Source: Saccharomycopsis crataegensis (taxonomy: Eukaryota > Ascomycota > Saccharomycetes > Ascoideales > Saccharomycopsidaceae). Taken from it: a stretch of DNA of 64,000 nt. The DNA is taken from contig NW_027043829.1 of the NCBI RefSeq assembly GCF_037102585.1, positions 186,001-250,000 on the forward strand, written 5' to 3'. The translations under genes were made by a program, and so were the position numbers. Of this stretch, positions 60,484-64,000 are shown one piece after another; position 1 is the stretch's first letter, and each line of letters opens with the position of its first letter. A model generated the notes under the pieces. That model saw only the letters and a list, made by a program, of their open reading frames with translations. It did no database searches and was not told the origin of the DNA.

Positions 60484-61659
60484 TTAAGCTAGCTTTTTCC
60501 AAAATTTCCTCAAACTATTGTCCAACAGCGTTTCAATTACCTTATCACAGTATTTTGGAATTAGTGGAAAAATAATTGAAACGGCCAAAAATGGTCCACC
60601 TTTATAAAATATTTGTTTCATAAAATTATCTGACATGCCTCCAAATTTTCTTGCTAGAAATGGAAATAGTCTAGAGTTGCTGGCGAGGCCGTGCAAATAT
60701 TCATACGTTGTCGAATTGAAAATGTTTTCTCCTGAAAATTTTAGTATGTATTTTATGGCAACACTTGGGATTGCAATGGTTGAAATTGAATGAAAAAGGG
60801 TTCTTTCAACAAAAACAAGTTTATAATTAGATTCTCTAGCAGCATTCATTTCGTCTGTTGAAGATTCCAGTCCGAGTTCTCTATAATATTCTTTCATGGT
60901 TTCATGAAGCACATCACCCCCTATGTAAGTCCAAGACATAATACCACAAACCTTGATTATTTTCATTTTAATTTTCTGTCTTCGAAATCGTTGTTCATCA
61001 CTGCGATTTTCCGTCTTATCAAGTGCTCCTGAGATCATCTCTTGGATATCCACCGCTTTTCTTATTCTACCACTAGTCATCCTGACCTTCCCAATGGCTG
61101 GTTTCACCATCTGGGAAGTGATCATAGAGGGCAATTGAGATTGTTTAGTCAAAATTTGCAACTCTTGGGATGTATTTCTTGTTTGTTTTGCTACGGTTGT
61201 AGCTGACTTACCAAGGTACTTAGCTTGGCTAATTATGGAGGATTCATTGGCTAGAGAAATTGCCCTCTTACCAGCTGGACCAGCCTGTTTTGCCAATATT
61301 GAACCTTCTTCAATCAAGATCTTGGGAGCGCTTTCGGACATAAGTTGAGAATTTTCTCCTGATGTCTTCAAAGTTTTGGAAATGGAACTCAATTCTTTTC
61401 CTAGACCATCCGATTCGCGAATTGCTCCAAATAGATGCAGTTTTTCCAGGTAGATATATTTCCCAAAATCGGTGAACAATTGCTAAAGTTTTTTTTTTGT
61501 TAGTTGAATCTCAAAATACAAGTACAATGTTGTTATTGACATTTCATATCTTACTTTCAATCGCTGACCGTATCCAACATATCGTAAATTAGAGCCAACG
61601 GGGTCATCTTCATTATCATCTGATCTAGGCGTATTATGCTTCAATGGTGAGGAATCCAT
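60484..61659 (-). CDS. MTFP1/MTP18-like mitochondrial inner-membrane protein (two exons)
   Basis: Exon 1 is 61659-61555 (35 codons, MDSSPLKHNTPRSDD...) and exon 2 is 61482-60484 (332 codons), giving 367 aa. Exon 1 ends N-L-R-Y-V-G-Y-G-Q-R-L-K, which joins to Q-L-F-T-D-F-G-K-Y-I. Similarity to the MTFP1 (mitochondrial fission process protein 1) family is seen in C-G-I-M-S-W-T-Y-I-G-G-D-V and in F-V-E-R-T-L-F-H-S-I-S-T-I-A-I-P-S, followed by I-K-Y. A final hydrophobic segment is L-A-V-S-I-I-F-P-L-I-P. A 130-residue helical, Ser/Lys-rich insertion separates the N-terminal motif from these. Role by family: inner-membrane integrity and fission. Not verified by search. Confidence 0.7.
61483..61554 (-). 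other. Intron of the MTFP1-like gene (72 nt)
   Basis: Donor GTAAGA, branch CAACTAAC and acceptor TTTAG after a poly-A stretch. Splicing connects a conserved-looking N-terminal exon to the main frame, whose own first codon in the open frame would otherwise be TTG. Confidence 0.8.
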
Positions 61660-61711
61660 TGTTGCCCCGATATTTTGTCAATCTCCGAGATTGACACTTT
61701 GAGTAATATTA

Positions 61712-62092
61712 TTATTCCATGTGCTTACTACGATGTGCGTGCGCCCATAACCTTAAGTAAAAATCACTATAATGGAAATTTACAAGGTTCTGCCAAAATG
61801 CTGGTGTGTTGCAGACCAAAAGGTAGCATTTGCCATAGGTTTCATCATAAAAGAGGCTTCCAGTACATGTCACCACTTTTCGCGCAACAATAGCATGTAA
61901 TTGAAGGTACTGCTCTCCTGTCTGAGTGGGAATAGTTGTAAGTAAGATGGTTCTGGGCTTATTGAATTCAAACTCTCCATGAACAACCAAATTCTTGGTT
62001 TCAAACTCTCAATGAACAACCAAATTCTTGGTTTCAAACTCTCAATAACAACCAAACTCTTGGTACAAATCACTTACACTCCAAGTGAACAT
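61712..62092 (-). CDS. Possible small spliced or broken gene next to 33-bp repeats
   Basis: A minus frame from 61990 to 61712 encodes K-P-R-T-I-L-L-T-T-I-P, Q-T-G-E-Q-Y-L-Q-L-H-A-I-V-A-R-K-V-V, S-L-F-Y-D-E-T-Y-G-K-C-Y-L-L-V and F-H-Y-S-D-F-Y-L-R-L. It looks like a beta-rich (perhaps OB-like) domain but has no ATG at its beginning. Upstream, ATG-TTC-ACT-TGG-AGT (62092-62078) is followed at once by a perfect GTAAGT donor, and the repeats lie between. A splice to AATAAG|CCC would join the frames, but no CTAAC branch was found. Either an unusual intron or a pseudogene; family not recognised. Confidence 0.35.
61965..62066. repeat. Three tandem copies of a 33-bp unit
   Basis: The unit (plus strand core AACCAAATTCTTGGTTTCAA) occurs three times in a row. 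The first two copies are nearly identical, and the third has lost one base and carries several changes. Each unit contains an internal inverted pair AACCAA-ATTC-TTGGTT. Confidence 0.85.
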
Positions 62093-62158
62093 CTTGAGGA
62101 TAGTTTTTATACATTAATTAGAAATAAGAACATACATGAACACATTTTATGAATTAGC

Positions 62159-62482
62159 TTAGTCGAACAAACCGAAACCCATGTCATCGTCAGATTCATC
62201 TTCTTCTTCTTCAACGGCTTCTTCAGCGGCGGCTTCTTCAGAAGCACCAGCAGCAGCACCAGAAGCGGCACCAGCACCACCGGTTGGGACAGTGGACAAT
62301 TTTTCAATACCTTGAGCAATCAATTCTTCAGCGTTCTTACCAGAAATTTCGGCAATCAATTTGTCGAGCTTTTCAGAATCGATTTCGATACCGACGGATT
62401 CCAAAACCTTGGAGACGTCAGCAACGGATGGTTCAGCGTTACCAGCTTGAACGAGCAATAAGTAGGCAGCCAAGTACTTCAT
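62159..62482 (-). CDS. RPP2: 60S acidic ribosomal stalk protein P2
   Basis: The 107-aa product is a P-stalk protein that, with P1 and P0, recruits translation factors to the large subunit. It opens with the P2 hallmark [11 protein letters not shown] and has the dimerisation region [11 protein letters not shown]. An Ala/Gly hinge and Glu-rich segment follow, and it ends with [10 protein letters not shown], the conserved C-terminal tail that binds elongation factors and ribosome-inactivating proteins. Codons are strongly biased to high expression. Directly before the ATG is an intron acceptor (GATAG) with branch ATACTAAC, so the mRNA probably has a 5'-UTR intron. S. cerevisiae-type yeasts have two P2 genes; which one this is cannot be told. 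Confidence 0.93.
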   Translation of the reverse strand: MKYLAAYLLLVQAGNAEPSVADVSKVLESVGIEIDSEKLDKLIAEISGKNAEELIAQGIEKLSTVPTGGAGAASGAAAGASEEAAAEEAVEEEEDESDDDMGFGLFD

Positions 62483-63051
62483 CTATCAATTACTGGTTAG
62501 TATTTCCCCCTGAAAAAAATTAACACTATTCCATGAGTGATTTACATTGATTGTAGATTTAGTGATTCGAGTTGATTTTATAGGAGTGTCAATCGGAAAT
62601 AATAGTAAGAATACAAATCATCAGTTGTCATGTTTCACAAATTCTCCAAAATGTATCACATACAATTAATCATTTTTCATAAGTCTGTTAGCTGACCCCA
62701 AATCAATTCATATAGGTTTCATTTAATCGGTTTGTTTAAACCCACAATTTATTAATGATCCAATACACCTAATTCCAAAATTATGAATACAAATTCGATA
62801 TTTAGATCTCAAGTGGCCTTCCAAAGCAAGCTGTTGAAAATAATGATTGAATAATATTTTTTGTTTAATCATTCCTCTATTGGTTTTACCAAAATATGGG
62901 TCCCATATATTCCATTAATTTACTTGATACAATAACCTTTCGCACGCATTATTCCACACCTATAATTTCACACTAGTCCTCAAATACACAAAACACATAA
63001 TCAATACCTCTAATCACCTCTAGTGTCTCCAATCATTGAGTTCCCACTTAC
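62483..63051 (-). other. Probable 5'-UTR intron of RPP2 (569 nt)
   Basis: The acceptor GATAG lies immediately before the RPP2 ATG, with branch ATACTAAC about 20 nt upstream of it. The best donor is GTAAGT at 63051; a GTATGT at 62663 is an alternative that gives a shorter intron. No ORF lies inside. I looked for box C/D snoRNA motifs and found only imperfect ones. Confidence 0.55.
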
Positions 63052-63599
63052 TTTTTATTGTAGTTTACTATGTTCTTCTCTTTAGACTGTATTCTGGTAC
63101 CTCTAACTGTCAATATTGAAGATGAAAAAATGAAAATCTACTAACAAACCGTAGTAAACACGTGATGTCGCGGTCACATAGGAAAACTTGACATGTAGCC
63201 CTACTAAGTATTGTATACTGTCACGCGACATCGAAGTGATGTTAAGCCGCCCTGAAAACTCTAGCCAGCGTATATTTTTTTTCCATTACCAGTGGCACGT
63301 GGAGCCAAGGCGGCGGGAAAAGATGATACGAAATTTGAATTTTGAGGTACCAAAACGATAAATGATATGCCAAATTGACTCAAGCGTAAATATATATCCC
63401 GCTCATCGCACAATTACCAAATCGAGGATTCGGGGAATACATAAACATAGGCATTCATCTCTTGACAGACTGATATTTGTCATCAATTTAACATAGTTGT
63501 CCATTCCTTGTTAGTATCATTGCGTTGCTAACCCATCCCACAACCACAAAGGTGTTAGCTGTGAGATCATAACTAAGCCATCCAACAGTTTTGCCAACT
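63052..63599. promoter_or_regulatory. Divergent RPP2 promoter with Cbf1- and Tbf1-like sites
   Basis: CACGTGAT lies at 63159-63166 (Cbf1 core) and AGCCCTA at 63197-63203 (Tbf1-like TAGGGCT). This pair is the known signature of ribosomal-protein promoters in Candida-type yeasts. A further GGCACGTGG lies at 63293-63301. TAAATATATATCC near 63387 may serve the plus-strand gene that begins at 63600. A single CACGCGAC lies near 63222. Confidence 0.55.
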
Positions 63600-64000
63600 A
63601 TGTCTGAAGATGCGCAAACTGAATCTATAATGGTTGATGGGAAACCCCGTCTTCAATACGTACCAAAGTATTCCTACCCTCAGCAAGATAGTGCAGTGAT
63701 GGACTCACCTCAATCAGCTTCGAGCTTTGCATCACCAATATCATCAAATTTTGCCCAAGACCGTTCCCATTTATCAACACCAACCCCAGCAGGTAGATCG
63801 AGAGTCAGTGAGCAGCTTTCAACCATGGGGCATAGTAGATATGAATCTACTGGCTCGCCATTGAAGTCTGAGTTCTCTGCGAATGTCAGTAATGGTGAAA
63901 TGCCACCTCCAGGTCGCTCAAATTTGACCAGTGGCAGTTATAAATCTGGTAGACGACAACGTCCAAGATCTTTGTACGCCGACTTAGATTCCTATATTAA
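63600..64000 (+). CDS. N-terminal part of an unidentified Ser/Pro-rich protein
   Basis: An ATG at 63600 opens a frame that is still open at the window edge (133 codons seen). The product is rich in Ser, Pro, Gln and Arg, with no signal peptide and no hydrophobic segment. Short S-P motifs (D-S-P-Q-S, A-S-P-I-S, G-S-P-L-K) would fit CDK or MAPK phosphorylation. The last part (K-S-G-R-R-Q-R-P-R-S-L-Y-A-D-L-D-S-Y-I) looks like the start of a conserved region, but I do not recognise the family from it. Divergent from RPP2 across a promoter with Cbf1- and Tbf1-like sites. Confidence 0.7.
   Translation, partial: MSEDAQTESIMVDGKPRLQYVPKYSYPQQDSAVMDSPQSASSFASPISSNFAQDRSHLSTPTPAGRSRVSEQLSTMGHSRYESTGSPLKSEFSANVSNGEMPPPGRSNLTSGSYKSGRRQRPRSLYADLDSYI

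Overview
The window looks like nuclear DNA of a budding yeast (Saccharomycotina). It is AT-rich and genes are short-spaced. Introns are few, with GTAAGT or GTATGT donors and (T)ACTAAC-type branch points, and most conserved proteins read clearly as yeast orthologues (LAA1, ATG26, SPC25, PRI1, NUC1, RIB7, SPT10, PGK1, CWH43, MGM101, YRA1, RPP2). A complex I subunit gene shows that it is not a Saccharomyces-type yeast, which have lost complex I. In-frame CTG codons are almost absent: I saw none in PGK1 and one in the 1023 codons of CWH43. The few CTGs in conserved genes fall at polar-tolerant positions. I infer a CUG-Ser-clade yeast (Candida/Debaryomyces-like or Saccharomycopsis-like), but the genus cannot be fixed from the sequence alone. 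Proteins are discussed with the standard code, so a Leu written at a CTG may really be Ser.

Layout. 0.1-5.6 kb: four small secreted or GPI-anchored proteins dominated by N-glycosylation sequons and tandem repeats, set in gene-poor DNA. 6.6-22.3 kb: conserved block with LAA1 and ATG26 convergent across a long AAT microsatellite, then divergent SPC25 and PRI1 sharing a 13-bp perfect inverted repeat made of two MCB-like elements, then a 500-aa protein I do not recognise. 22.5-28.8 kb: three more low-complexity secreted proteins (one with 50 consecutive Asn) flanking the mitochondrial nuclease NUC1. 29-34 kb: a HAL/NPR1-type kinase with a small upstream ORF, a short-chain dehydrogenase framed by hexanucleotide repeats, and a LIM-domain protein. 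34-37.3 kb: over 3 kb without a convincing gene. 37.4-42.1 kb: three RTA1-family membrane proteins, with an 11-bp-phased array of CGG half-sites between the second and third. 42.4-53.3 kb: NudC-domain protein, RIB7, SPT10/PGK1 divergent pair, complex I 12-kDa subunit and CWH43. 53.7-64 kb: MGM101, two gene relics (MFS transporter and Ran GTPase), YRA1 with an 813-nt intron, a cytochrome P450 with a disrupted or spliced 5' end, an MTFP1-like mitochondrial protein, a possible short spliced gene next to 33-bp repeats, RPP2 with a probable 5'-UTR intron, and the start of one more gene running off the window.

Themes. Seven secreted repeat proteins lie in one 29-kb stretch, and the GPI-lipid remodelling gene CWH43 is in the same window. 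Mitochondrial functions recur (NUC1, complex I subunit, MGM101, MTFP1-like). DNA replication and chromosome segregation genes (PRI1, SPC25) share a promoter. The most distinctive unexplained signals are the sequon-rich secreted protein clusters, the phased CGG array, the MCB palindrome and the P450 5' end.
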